Shown here one piece after another: positions 1 to 8,010 of a stretch of 64,000 nucleotides of DNA. The notes beneath the pieces were generated by a model. That model was given only the letters and a program-made list of their open reading frames with translations. It searched no databases and had not been told where the DNA came from. A program made the position numbers and the translations under genes. Every line of letters starts with the position of its first letter. The stretch's first letter is position 1. The DNA comes from Arthrobacter sp. S41 (lineage in GTDB: Bacteria; Actinomycetota; Actinomycetes; Actinomycetales; Micrococcaceae). The stretch covers positions 1,674,001-1,738,000 of the forward strand of contig NZ_SIHY01000001.1 of the NCBI RefSeq assembly GCF_004320535.1, given 5' to 3'.

Positions 1-1
1 A

Positions 2-91
2 TTGACCGGACGCAAGGTCACCAGCGAAGTTCTTGCCCACGCAGGCTTTGAATTCCAAGAGACAGATTTTGCGTCCACCGTCTCCGGATAA
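2..91 (+). CDS. TIGR01777-type NAD-dependent epimerase, C-terminal end (partial)
   Basis: Only the last 29 codons are inside the window; the gene starts upstream of base 1. The visible peptide begins LTGRKVTSEVLAHAGFEF and ends at a TAA. A Gly-Arg-Lys-Val ... Leu ... Ala-Gly-Phe-Glu-Phe pattern is typical of the C-terminal DUF1731 tail of TIGR01777-family (YfcH-like) nucleoside-diphosphate-sugar epimerase-like proteins, whose substrate is generally unknown. The assignment rests on this short tail alone, so the family is likely but not certain. Confidence 0.6.
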   Translation: MTGRKVTSEVLAHAGFEFQETDFASTVSG

Positions 92-128
92 AGCCTTGCC
101 ATGATCTGAAATTTTTTCACTTCCGTTG

Positions 129-182
129 GCCCCGCACCTTCAGCTCTCACCTAGTCACAGGTGAACGCTGGAGTGGCGGGGC
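129..182. terminator. Stem-loop terminator between convergent genes
   Basis: A long hairpin with outer arms GCCCCGC (129-135) and GCGGGGC (176-182) and inner pairing TCACCT/AGGTGA and CAGC/GCTG. It lies between the plus-strand partial gene ending at 91 and the minus-strand Lrp gene ending at 232, so it can serve both. There is no long T tract, so strength is uncertain. Confidence 0.55.
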
Positions 183-231
183 TCATTCATTAGATTTTGA
201 CCTTTGTAGTGCCGTATTTGACGCTACGCTC

Positions 232-681
232 TTACCTATAACGTAATTCTTCGACCATTCGTCCACCACGCTTGCGCGCTCCGAGCACCATTGAAGTGCG
301 CAGCTGGACCATCTCGCCCCAGTCGGTGGCGGCAATGAATTCGTAAAGATCCCGCTGACTAGCAACAGTGACCTCTACCAGCAGCTGAGCGTCTCCAGCC
401 ACTGCCGCTACATAGCGGACCTGTGGCAACGTTTTGAGCTTATTCCCGTCCGCGTCCACGCTGGCTGGTGAAACTTGAATCCGCAATAGTGCTTCGACTT
501 GGAACCCCATCAGCGCAGGATCAACCAACGTGCGAATACTGATATGTTCTCCTCGTAGCAGGGCGTCCACTCGGCGCGAAACCGAAGTTTCGCTCATCCT
601 CACCTGCCGAGAAATGCTGTCGATACTTGCCCGGCCATTGTTGCGCAGGACCTCAACAATCAAGCGATCAATATCGGTCAT
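232..681 (-). CDS. Lrp/AsnC regulator module, C-terminal half of a split two-module protein
   Basis: The 149-residue open frame has an Lrp/AsnC helix-turn-helix at about residues 1-60 (MTDIDRLIVEVLRNNGRAS, then SISRQVRMSETSVSRRVDALL) and an AsnC-type ligand/oligomerization domain to the end (VRYVAAVAGDAQLLVEVTV). It lies in exactly the same reading frame as the Lrp module at 769-1197. The 29 codons between them are open and read like an interdomain linker (SLSDAQEAALTPSAGGEL). I therefore read it as the second half of one roughly 320-residue two-module Lrp protein interrupted by a TAG at 769-771. It might still be translated on its own from the ATG at 681, but no good ribosome binding site is visible there. 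Confidence 0.7.
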   Translation of the reverse strand: MTDIDRLIVEVLRNNGRASIDSISRQVRMSETSVSRRVDALLRGEHISIRTLVDPALMGFQVEALLRIQVSPASVDADGNKLKTLPQVRYVAAVAGDAQLLVEVTVASQRDLYEFIAATDWGEMVQLRTSMVLGARKRGGRMVEELRYR

Positions 682-768
682 GCCATCGGCAGGATTCCAC
701 GTGGTGAGTTCCCCACCTGCGCTGGGAGTGAGCGCGGCTTCCTGAGCATCGCTGAGCGATCCTGCCCT

Positions 769-1197
769 CTACGCTCGAACAGTCTTGAAGTATTTCAGAA
801 TCGGATAACTCTGAATGCTGCTCAGTCCGGGTGTTGCCGGCAATTGCAAGGTCAGAATGTCTTCAAGCCCACCGTCATAATGTAGTTCGCTAACCACGTC
901 ACTCTCGCCGGTAACCATGTAAGTGAATGAAGTATCTGAGCGCTGCGAGATAGCTTCAATGGCTACAGGTATAGTTCCAGGCGCGCACTTGAGTGAAGCA
1001 ATGACCGCGGCCTTACGATGAGCGATGGCTGCAACTTTGACCTTGCCTTCATCTAACAATGCTGAACCATAGTGGGCGACCGTTCTTTCCGGTTCACCAA
1101 TGACTTTGGCAATCTTTCGCCATGTTGCTCTGCCATCTACCTGAAGCGCAACGACGATACGTCGTTCCACTTCACCCAATACTTGAATATCAGCCAT
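769..1197 (-). CDS. Lrp/AsnC regulator module, N-terminal half, ending at an in-frame amber codon
   Basis: Lrp/AsnC helix-turn-helix at the N-terminus (GEVERRIVVALQVDGRATW, KIAKVIGEPERTVAHYGSAL) followed by an AsnC ligand-binding domain (TSFTYMVTGESDVVSELHY). The ATG at 1197 is preferred over a TTG at 1233 because the family starts shortly before the first helix. The frame ends KYFKTVRA then TAG, followed by RAGSLSDAQEAAL in the same frame. In two-module actinobacterial Lrp proteins a Trp-Arg usually follows at this point, so TAG most likely replaces TGG. It is divergent from the membrane-protein genes at 1439 and probably once regulated them and the amidohydrolase; that role is inferred from position. 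Confidence 0.72.
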   Translation of the reverse strand: MADIQVLGEVERRIVVALQVDGRATWRKIAKVIGEPERTVAHYGSALLDEGKVKVAAIAHRKAAVIASLKCAPGTIPVAIEAISQRSDTSFTYMVTGESDVVSELHYDGGLEDILTLQLPATPGLSSIQSYPILKYFKTVRA

Positions 1198-1438
1198 AGA
1201 TTCAAATTTCAGGCCAAACTCCCCAATAAGCAATCACTTTTGCGCCTAGATACCATTTTGTTTCAACTGAAATGGCGCGATTTCCTCCATTTTCAGGTGA
1301 GAACTGCGCATCAAACTGGGTGTTTAGACAAGAATCTGGCTAAACCTTTCAGATCTTGTCAGCTGTACTGTGATAGCGGATCGTTGAGACCCAAAGAGAC
1401 GTGCCTCATATCAATGGTTCGCAGGGCAAGAAGCGCTA

Positions 1439-2184
1439 ATGAAAACGCAACAGATTATGGCGGCAGGTGATCCGGGTTCCACAGACATCTGGGCACTTGC
1501 CAACTCCCCAGTACTTTGGTTCTGCGCACTAGGTGTCTTTGCAGTCATCTTTGTACAGTGCGTGCTCTACACCAGGGCCGTAAAAAAGGCAGCACCGCAT
1601 GTGGACATGCCCTTGGCGGAAGTCAAGGAATCCTTACGTGCTGGCGCTGTTGCGTCCATCGGCCCATCCCTCGCCGTGGTGCTAGTAGCCATCGCATGTT
1701 GGCGCTTTTCGGCACCCCAGCCGTTTTGGTACGCATCGGGTTGATCGGATCGGCCGCTGCAGAAACCGGCTCAGCCAGCATTTCGGCCAGCACCATGGGA
1801 GCTGCCCTCGGCGGTGAGACTTACACCCAGCAGGTCTTCGGTGTGGCCTTTATGGCCATGAGCCTTTCCGGTGCAATGTGGATGATCTGCACCTTGATCA
1901 TGACTCCACTGCTCAAAAAAGGTGGAAATAATCTAGCCAAACGTAACCCTGCGGTGATGGCTCTGGTGCCTACCGCAGCTCTGCTCGGGGCTTTCAGCGC
2001 GTTGACCATCGCGGAACTGCCAAAGTCCAACGTCCACATGATTCTGGTCTTCATCTCCGCGGCCATGATGGGCTTGTGCCTCTATCTGGCCAAGACGCTT
2101 CAGCTCAAATGGCTGAAGGAATGGGCGTTGGGTATTTCCATCGTCGTCTCGATTATTGCCGCCTATTTCTTGCACACCGCTTAA
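1439..2184 (+). pseudogene. DUF5058-like multi-pass membrane protein, frameshifted
   Basis: The first frame encodes an N-terminal membrane segment and the start of a second (WFCALGVFAVIFVQCVLY; GAVASIGPSLAVVLVAIA), then runs into out-of-frame sequence. The homologous continuation (MLALFGTPAVLVRIGLIGSA ... GAMWMICTLIMTPLLKKGG) is in the +1 frame and ends at TAA 2184. The two frames meet at about 1696, where one missing base (gcN-atg) would restore a single roughly 248-residue protein with about six membrane spans. The family resembles DUF5058 transporters found beside M20 amidohydrolases. It precedes a partner membrane gene by 9 bp and is divergent from the Lrp gene. Either a real 1-base deletion or a sequence error. 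Confidence 0.75.
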
Positions 2185-2193
2185 GGAATCATC

Positions 2194-2911
2194 ATGACTG
2201 CGACACCACAACTTTCCAGCGCTGATGCCTCGATCGAGCGCTTTGAAAAGCAAACCAGCCGCTATGGTCGAAACACCATGATCATTGGACTGGTGCTATC
2301 ACTGATTGGTCCAATTTACATCGCGTTCTTCAGCGGACTGGAGATCACCGGGTCCATGGTCTGGGTGGCGTTCCTCGCCGTGGCCGGAACCTTTGGAGTG
2401 CTCTGGATTGTCGAGCCACTGACGTACTTCCCGATTCTTGGATCTGCTGCCATGTACCAGGCGTTCATGATCGGCAACATCTCCAATAAGCTACTGCCAG
2501 CGGCCATCGTTGCTCAGTCCACCATTGGCCAAGCCTGGCACCAAACGCGGGGACTTGGCTGCGGTGATGGCTATCTGTGGTGCGGCAACGGTGCACCTGA
2601 CCAGCTTGCTGCTTCTGGTAGGTCTGCTGGGAACGTGGCTGGTTTCGCTGATTCCCGCAGAGATCACCGACGCGGCCCGACTGTACATTCTGCCGTCACT
2701 GATGGGGGCGGTATTGGTCCAGAGCATTGTGGCGATGAAGTCGTTGCGACCCACCGTGATTGCCATCGTATTAGCGCTGCTGATGACCTTTGTGTTTGTC
2801 CCTCTAGCCCCATCCTTGGCGATGTTCGCTACCGCCATCGTGGTTATCTGCTCCACCGCCTTTTCCTGGGTATTGCGCGACCGCAAGAAAACCTACACTT
2901 CAGAAAGCTAA
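2194..2911 (+). pseudogene. Partner multi-pass membrane protein of the DUF5058-like gene, frameshifted
   Basis: The first frame encodes an N-terminal cytoplasmic stretch and two or three membrane helices (NTMIIGLVLSLIGPIYIAFF) and reaches AFMIGNISNKLLPAAIVAQS, after which it loses coding character. The remaining helices (GDLAAVMAICGAATVHLTSL ... VIAIVLALLMTFVFVPLAPS) are in another frame ending at 2911. One lost base near 2531 (ggc-cc-aag where ggc-Ncc-aag is expected, giving Ile-Gly-Ala-Lys-Pro-Gly-Thr-Lys) would repair it. I do not know a family name. Its position suggests it forms a transporter with the preceding protein for the substrate or product of the downstream amidohydrolase. This is the second 1-base deletion in adjacent genes. 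Confidence 0.72.
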
Positions 2912-2923
2912 GAGGTACTCCCC

Positions 2924-4132
2924 GTGCAAACCACACTTCAGCTCACCGAGATCGATACCAACAAACTACACCAGGACTACCTGCACCTGCACCAGAGTCC
3001 GGAACTGTCGATGCAGGAGCACAATACCGCCAGCTTCATCGAATCACAGCTCACCGATATGGGCATCGAAAACTTCCGGTGCGGGGGCACCGGTGTGGTG
3101 GGCATCCTGCGAAATGGTCGGGGACCAGTGGTGGCTTTCCGGGCCGATAGTGATGGATTGCCCATCCAGGAGGACACCAAGGTCGACTATGCTTCGACCG
3201 CACGCGGCACGCTTTCCGACGGCACCGAGGTACCGGTGATGCATGGCTGCGGGCACGACACCCATAGGGCCAGTGCGCTGGCTACGGCACGAATCTTGGT
3301 CCGCAGTTCCACTTCGTGGCAGGGCACCGTCATCTTCATTTTCCAGCCGGGTGAGGAAACCAGCGCCGGAGCTAGCGCCATGGTGGCCGACGGATTATGG
3401 GAGAAGGTTCCACTTCCGCAGGTGGTGCTGGGCCAGCATGTTTTCCCCTTTGCCACCGGCACGATCTCGGTGACCCCTAAATCTGCCATGGCGATGGCCG
3501 ACTCCTTGGAGGTGACCCTCTACGGCAAACAAGCCCACGGATCCCAGCCGCAGGATTCTATTGATCCGATAGTGCTGGGCGCCAACATCATTACCCGATT
3601 GCAGACCATCACCTCACGCGAGCTCAACCCATTGGATTCTGCCGTGGTGACTTGTGGTTCCTTCCACGCTGGGCTGAAGGAAAATATCATTCCAGATTCC
3701 GCGGTGTTCACCTTAAATATCCGCACGCTTACCGACCCGGTACGTGCCAAGGTGCTTGCCGCTGTCACTCGCATCATCAATGCAGAAGCTGAGGCATCCG
3801 ATGCGCCACAACCGAAGATCACCGAGTTGTATACTTTCCCTCGTCTTTACAACGATCCGCAGCACACCGAACAGCTGGTACCGGCATTTGGTGAAGAGTT
3901 CGGAGAAGATCAGATCCGCTTGGCTCCCCCAGCGATGGGATCCGAAGACTTTGGCGCACTGGCCGATGCCATCGGCGTGCCCAATGTCTTTTGGATGTTT
4001 GGCGGCGCTGACCCACAAGATACTTCACCTGCGGTCAACCATTCGCCGTTCTTCCTGCCGGAATACCGTGGAGCTCTGGATACCGGAGTTCGTGCTGCGG
4101 TGGCAGGATTAATGCACTACTTGGGGCGCTAG
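2924..4132 (+). CDS. M20D-family amidohydrolase (hippurate / N-acyl-amino-acid hydrolase type)
   Basis: 402 residues with the full metal-binding set of M20D peptidases: HGCGHDTHRAS (Cys and His ligands), FQPGEETSAGA (catalytic Glu and metal Glu), GQHVFP, and a C-terminal GSEDFG ... NHSPFF. A lid/dimerization domain lies around residues 185-300. Such cytoplasmic enzymes cleave N-acyl-amino acids or aminoacyl conjugates. The GTG start at 2924 follows AGAGG. It sits 12 bp after the frameshifted transporter pair and is intact, so it may survive as a stand-alone enzyme. The exact substrate cannot be read from sequence. Confidence 0.88.
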   Translation: MQTTLQLTEIDTNKLHQDYLHLHQSPELSMQEHNTASFIESQLTDMGIENFRCGGTGVVGILRNGRGPVVAFRADSDGLPIQEDTKVDYASTARGTLSDGTEVPVMHGCGHDTHRASALATARILVRSSTSWQGTVIFIFQPGEETSAGASAMVADGLWEKVPLPQVVLGQHVFPFATGTISVTPKSAMAMADSLEVTLYGKQAHGSQPQDSIDPIVLGANIITRLQTITSRELNPLDSAVVTCGSFHAGLKENIIPDSAVFTLNIRTLTDPVRAKVLAAVTRIINAEAEASDAPQPKITELYTFPRLYNDPQHTEQLVPAFGEEFGEDQIRLAPPAMGSEDFGALADAIGVPNVFWMFGGADPQDTSPAVNHSPFFLPEYRGALDTGVRAAVAGLMHYLGR

Positions 4133-4944
4133 AGGGCTGTGCGCCCGTCAAGGTAGGCGCGCAAGACCTGCAGCACACCGTGTTCGGTATTGGCTGGGGC
4201 CGTGAAGTTCGCGGCCGCGGCAACGTCGGAGTGGGCGTTGGCCATGGCGAAGGAGTAGGTGGCTGCCTTGATCATTTCCAGATCATTAGGGTAATCACCA
4301 AACACGACAGTTTCGTCGTCGTTGATGCCTAGTTCCTTTTGCAGCGCACCAAGAGCTAGTCCCTTGTGTACACCGTGGTTCATGGCGTCAACCCAGTGGC
4401 TTCCAGAGATGACAACCTGCAGCGGAACATCAAGCACATCAGCCATTTCTTGGACCTTGCTGGTGCCAACGTTCACTGCCATCTTGATGATTTCATCATC
4501 AACGTCATTGAGGTTTTTAACGACCTCAACTGCACGGTAGTACGGTGCGACTGCCTGCATGAATTCTTCGTCATTGCGTTCAACATAGGCAGTACGTCGT
4601 CCGCACAACACCAATCCAGCATCCAGCGCTTCTTGTGCTCGGACCGCATCAATGACCGCATCCACAGATGCCGAATCGATGATGTTGGAGTAGATTTCTT
4701 TGTCGCCATCCATCACCACGGTGCCGTTTTCGGCAATGATGGCGATTTCGCCGAGCTGCGCGAACTGCTCGCGCAGGGTGGCGAACTGCCGGCCTGAGGC
4801 GGGCACAAACTTGATGCCGCGAGCCTGAAGCTGGTCAATCACGCCCCAAGCGTCATCCGGGATTTGACCGTCTCCGTCCAAAAAGGTGCCGTCCATGTCA
4901 ACGGCAACGAGCTTAATTTGGGCGTTCGGGTCAATGGTATGCAT
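4129..4944 (-). CDS. Cof-type HAD-superfamily hydrolase (sugar phosphatase-like)
   Basis: 271 residues. HAD motif I is AVDMDGTFLDGDG near the N-terminus (nucleophile Asp and general acid Asp), and motif IV is DETVVFGDYPNDLEMIKAA near the C-terminus, with a C2B-type cap in between. This is the Cof/YidA pattern of small-molecule phosphatases acting on sugar phosphates or FMN. The ATG at 4944 is chosen because AAGGA lies five bases upstream and the longer open frame overlaps ppgK. It follows ppgK by 7 bp on the same strand, so the two are probably cotranscribed. Its 3' end overlaps the convergent amidohydrolase by 4 bp. Confidence 0.88.
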   Translation of the reverse strand: MHTIDPNAQIKLVAVDMDGTFLDGDGQIPDDAWGVIDQLQARGIKFVPASGRQFATLREQFAQLGEIAIIAENGTVVMDGDKEIYSNIIDSASVDAVIDAVRAQEALDAGLVLCGRRTAYVERNDEEFMQAVAPYYRAVEVVKNLNDVDDEIIKMAVNVGTSKVQEMADVLDVPLQVVISGSHWVDAMNHGVHKGLALGALQKELGINDDETVVFGDYPNDLEMIKAATYSFAMANAHSDVAAAANFTAPANTEHGVLQVLRAYLDGRTAL

Positions 4945-4951
4945 TAGTTCC

Positions 4952-5761
4952 TTAGTTGTTTGGATGCATGGCGCGCTGCGCTGCGCCCAACACTCCGGCG
5001 GCGTTGTTGAATTGCGCAGGCACAACTTTTGCGCGCAACTCCAGCTTAGGCAAGAAGTGCTCGTGGTCCTCGGAGATTGCGCCGCCAATGACAATCAAGT
5101 CAGGGCTGCACAAGAATTCAACGTGCGACAGGTAGCGCTGCAGTCGCTGAATGTACTGCTCCCAGCTCAGGTCCTCTTCGCGCATAACGCGTGCGGCTGC
5201 CTTGCTTTCAGCATCAAATCCGTCGATTTCTAGGTGGCCAAATTCCACGTTAGGGAAGAGCACACCATCACGGAAGAATGCTGAACCGATTCCGGTGCCC
5301 AGGGTCAGCAACAAGGTGCTGCCCTTGAGTGGAATGCCGTCCTTGGAACCTGCGCCAGCAAAGACTTCAGCTACGCCTGCGGCATCTGCATCGTTGAGCA
5401 CGTGGACTTCGCGGCCCAAGACTTTGCCGAGCATGGTGGTGGCGTCAAGGCCGATCCATGCCTTGTCGATGTTTGCTGCCGAGTGCACTACACCGTCAAT
5501 GACGATGCCTGGCACGGTGACTCCCACGGGAATGCCGGCAAGATCCTCGCCGGTGACCTTCTGCAAATCGATGATGATCTGCGCCATAACTTCGGCCACA
5601 GCATCTGGGTGAGCACCCTCTGGGGTGGTCGCCTTATTCACGGTACTTTCGACAAGTTTTCCGTCGGTACCGACCAAGGCGTACTTGATCGAAGATCCGC
5701 CCATGTCAAGGCCGATGGCAGCGTACTGCGACTTACTTGCCGATGCGTCAGATGATGCCAT
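4952..5761 (-). CDS. ppgK: Polyphosphate glucokinase
   Basis: 269-residue ROK-family kinase that phosphorylates glucose with inorganic polyphosphate (and often ATP), feeding cytoplasmic glucose into glycolysis. N-terminal phosphate-binding loop IGLDMGGSSIKYALV; catalytic and sugar-binding region VPGIV, LNDADAAG and TLGTGIGSAFFRDG; the C-terminal pattern PNVEFGHLEIDG is characteristic of actinobacterial PpgK. It lacks the CXCGXXGC zinc motif of other ROK kinases, as expected for PpgK. Probably an operon with the downstream HAD phosphatase. The ROK repressor upstream is a separate unit 68 bp away on the same strand. Confidence 0.93.
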   Translation of the reverse strand: MASSDASASKSQYAAIGLDMGGSSIKYALVGTDGKLVESTVNKATTPEGAHPDAVAEVMAQIIIDLQKVTGEDLAGIPVGVTVPGIVIDGVVHSAANIDKAWIGLDATTMLGKVLGREVHVLNDADAAGVAEVFAGAGSKDGIPLKGSTLLLTLGTGIGSAFFRDGVLFPNVEFGHLEIDGFDAESKAAARVMREEDLSWEQYIQRLQRYLSHVEFLCSPDLIVIGGAISEDHEHFLPKLELRAKVVPAQFNNAAGVLGAAQRAMHPNN

Positions 5762-5829
5762 CAGGATTCTCCCCAGCGGTGCAAAGAAATTTTAAGGACT
5801 CTTTACGATATATTGGTTCCGCCGTTTGG

Positions 5830-6894
5830 TCAACGTTCGCGGTAGTTTTCCCAAAGTTTATCTAATGCGACTTCGCGCGCACCAGCAATGGCTCCATGTG
5901 CGGCAGCCTGGGCTCCGAGTGCAGAAGAATGAACATGCACTGGAACCAGCAATCGATCATTAACCTCGTCAGCCAGTGCTTGGCACAATTCTTCGGTGAC
6001 CGCAGGCCCACTAACGACCAGCTGTTGCGGGTCAACAAAACCGACCAAATTCGCCACCACCTGGCTCAGTGGCCTCAGGAAAGGTTTCCACGTGCGCTGA
6101 TCTGCCAGCTTCTCCCAGAGCACGCGGGTCTGGAACATGCCAGCTTCACCCAATACTTCGCGTAGGTTCTTTTCACCGAGCAGCTGGTTCTCCAGTTCGC
6201 CGGCAGTACCGTGACGTCCGCGATGAAGCTTTCCGTCAATGACCAATCCAGCACCAAGACCGGCACCGATGTAGAGCATCATTAGTGAGCCGTCGCTGTT
6301 CTCGGCTTCGGCTACCGCCATCCAGTTCACGTCATTGTCCAAAACCACTGGCGTCTTCTGATCAAAGAGTCCAGCCAAGTTGGCGCCTGAGGCAGGGAAA
6401 ATCTCGGTGGGAACTACGCGTTCTGAATCCTCACGGAGCACCGGAGCTGCCTGACTGACTGCAGCAGCAAGCAACGGCGAGCGCAACTGCTTGTGTACCC
6501 GGGTGATCTCCGTGGCCGCCATCTTTTCGACTTCTTCGGCGCTACTGTGCGGGGTCAAAGCGTAGAGCCGATCCACCAAAATGTTGCCCGCCAGATCGGT
6601 GGCGCGAACCTGCAAGGATTCGGCTTGCAGGCACAATGCGAGCAGGTGACCAAACTCGGCGCGTAGCGCGTAGCGTTCTGGGGTACGTCCGCGCTTCGTT
6701 TCAGAGGGACGGTCAATGGCCAGGGCCAAACCGTTCTCCTGCAATCGTGAGATCGCTTGAGAAGCAGTGGGTTTGGAGATGCCAAGGTCGGCAGAAATCT
6801 GGGTGCGCGTCGCCGGTGCGGTGCACAGGTAATCAAACACCCGGATGTCGGTCAGAGTTGCCAGTGCTCGTGGACCGGCGGTCGAATCAGTCAC
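5830..6894 (-). CDS. ROK-family transcriptional repressor
   Basis: 354 residues. An N-terminal winged helix at about residues 10-70 (IRVFDYLCTAPATRTQISAD, LGISKPTASQAISRLQENGL) is followed by a degenerate ROK sugar-kinase fold (LDNDVNWMAVAEAEN, LYIGAGLGAGLVIDGKLHRG). This is the NagC/XylR architecture in which the ROK domain senses a sugar or sugar phosphate. It lies directly upstream of ppgK on the same strand, so control of glucose or N-acetylglucosamine uptake genes is plausible. The ligand cannot be deduced. Confidence 0.87.
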   Translation of the reverse strand: MTDSTAGPRALATLTDIRVFDYLCTAPATRTQISADLGISKPTASQAISRLQENGLALAIDRPSETKRGRTPERYALRAEFGHLLALCLQAESLQVRATDLAGNILVDRLYALTPHSSAEEVEKMAATEITRVHKQLRSPLLAAAVSQAAPVLREDSERVVPTEIFPASGANLAGLFDQKTPVVLDNDVNWMAVAEAENSDGSLMMLYIGAGLGAGLVIDGKLHRGRHGTAGELENQLLGEKNLREVLGEAGMFQTRVLWEKLADQRTWKPFLRPLSQVVANLVGFVDPQQLVVSGPAVTEELCQALADEVNDRLLVPVHVHSSALGAQAAAHGAIAGAREVALDKLWENYRER

Positions 6895-6910
6895 CCCTCA
6901 ATCCTACTGG

Positions 6911-8008
6911 TCAAGGCAGCAGTACTTGGCGAACTGAACGCCCCTGAGCCAATTCATCTAACGCCTCATTGATCTGCGCCATCGGCCGGGTACGCACCAA
7001 CTTCTCGATTGGCAGTTTTCCTGCGCGCCATAAGCCTTCGTAGCAGGGAATGTCGTTGGCTGGAAGGGCTGAGCCCATGTAGCTGCCGATGATGGTTCTT
7101 GCCCCAGCCGTCAGCGACAGTGGTTCAATGCTGCTCATCGCCCCTGGTGCAGGAAGCCCCACGGTCACCAGCGTCCCGCCAACAGCGGTAGCGGCCAGCG
7201 CGGTTTCAAAAGCTCGTGGGTGTCCCGCAGCTTCAATCACGATGCTGGCGCTACGCCCGGAAAGGTCCTGCGGTGTACAGGCTTCGTCAGCACCTAGTTC
7301 CAAGGCTGTGGTCAATTTGTCTTCATTGGCATCTATCGCCAGAATCTTGCCTGTGGTGCGTTGACCTACTGCCACCAGTAAAGCGGCCATGCCTACTCCG
7401 CCGAGCCCAACGATCGCAACATCTTCTGCACCCGTAGCTTTGGCTGCATTGCGCAGGGCCCCGCCACCTGTGAGTACCGCGCAGCCAAGTACGGCAGCTA
7501 CTTCAGCGGGAATATCAGCTCCTACCGGCACCACGCTGCGTGCATCCATCACGGCATAAGTAGCAAAGGCAGAGACACCCAGATGGTGGTGCACCCCCTG
7601 GCCATCCATCTGCAGCCGGCGAGTGCCAGTGAGCAACGTTCCTGCGGTATTGGCTTCGGTACCGGCAGTGCAGGGTAGCTTTCCTCCGGTGGCGCAGGCT
7701 TGGCACTTCTCGCAGCGTGGCAGGAACACCGAAATGACTTGCTGGCCCACTGCCAGCTGCACCCCGGCACCGACCTGTTCCACAATGCCCGCCGATTCAT
7801 GTCCAAGCACCATAGGTAGAGGCCGTGGCCGGTTGCCATCAATCACCGATAGATCAGAATGGCATAACCCCGCGGCGTTGATGCGCACCAGCACTTCGCC
7901 AGGACCAGGTTCATCAAGCTGCACTTCACGCAATGAAAGCGGTTGGTGTTCGGCGTAGGGTTGCTGATTCTCTCGTTGTTCAAGAACGGCGGCCTGGATC
8001 AAGCGCAC
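6911..8008 (-). CDS. Zinc-dependent alcohol dehydrogenase (MDR family)
   Basis: About 365 residues. GLCHSD and GHESAGIVE supply catalytic zinc ligands; the structural zinc site is CEKCQACATGGKLPC; the nucleotide-binding loop is AIVGLGGVGMAALLVAVG. This is the class III-like MDR alcohol dehydrogenase layout. The GTG at 8008 is preferred because it lies 2 bp after the stop of the upstream 3-hydroxyisobutyrate dehydrogenase gene with AGGCTAAGG just before it; a longer frame overlaps that gene. The two form an operon, which suggests oxidation of a hydroxy acid or alcohol intermediate. Confidence 0.85.
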   Translation of the reverse strand: MRLIQAAVLEQRENQQPYAEHQPLSLREVQLDEPGPGEVLVRINAAGLCHSDLSVIDGNRPRPLPMVLGHESAGIVEQVGAGVQLAVGQQVISVFLPRCEKCQACATGGKLPCTAGTEANTAGTLLTGTRRLQMDGQGVHHHLGVSAFATYAVMDARSVVPVGADIPAEVAAVLGCAVLTGGGALRNAAKATGAEDVAIVGLGGVGMAALLVAVGQRTTGKILAIDANEDKLTTALELGADEACTPQDLSGRSASIVIEAAGHPRAFETALAATAVGGTLVTVGLPAPGAMSSIEPLSLTAGARTIIGSYMGSALPANDIPCYEGLWRAGKLPIEKLVRTRPMAQINEALDELAQGRSVRQVLLP

Positions 8009-8010
8009 CC

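Noticed and set aside
2924-4132. Altered HGCGHDTHRAS motif of the M20 enzyme as a sign of inactivity
   Set aside because: The Cys-Gly-His-Asp ligands and Glu-Glu pair are intact; the changed residues are outside the metal site.
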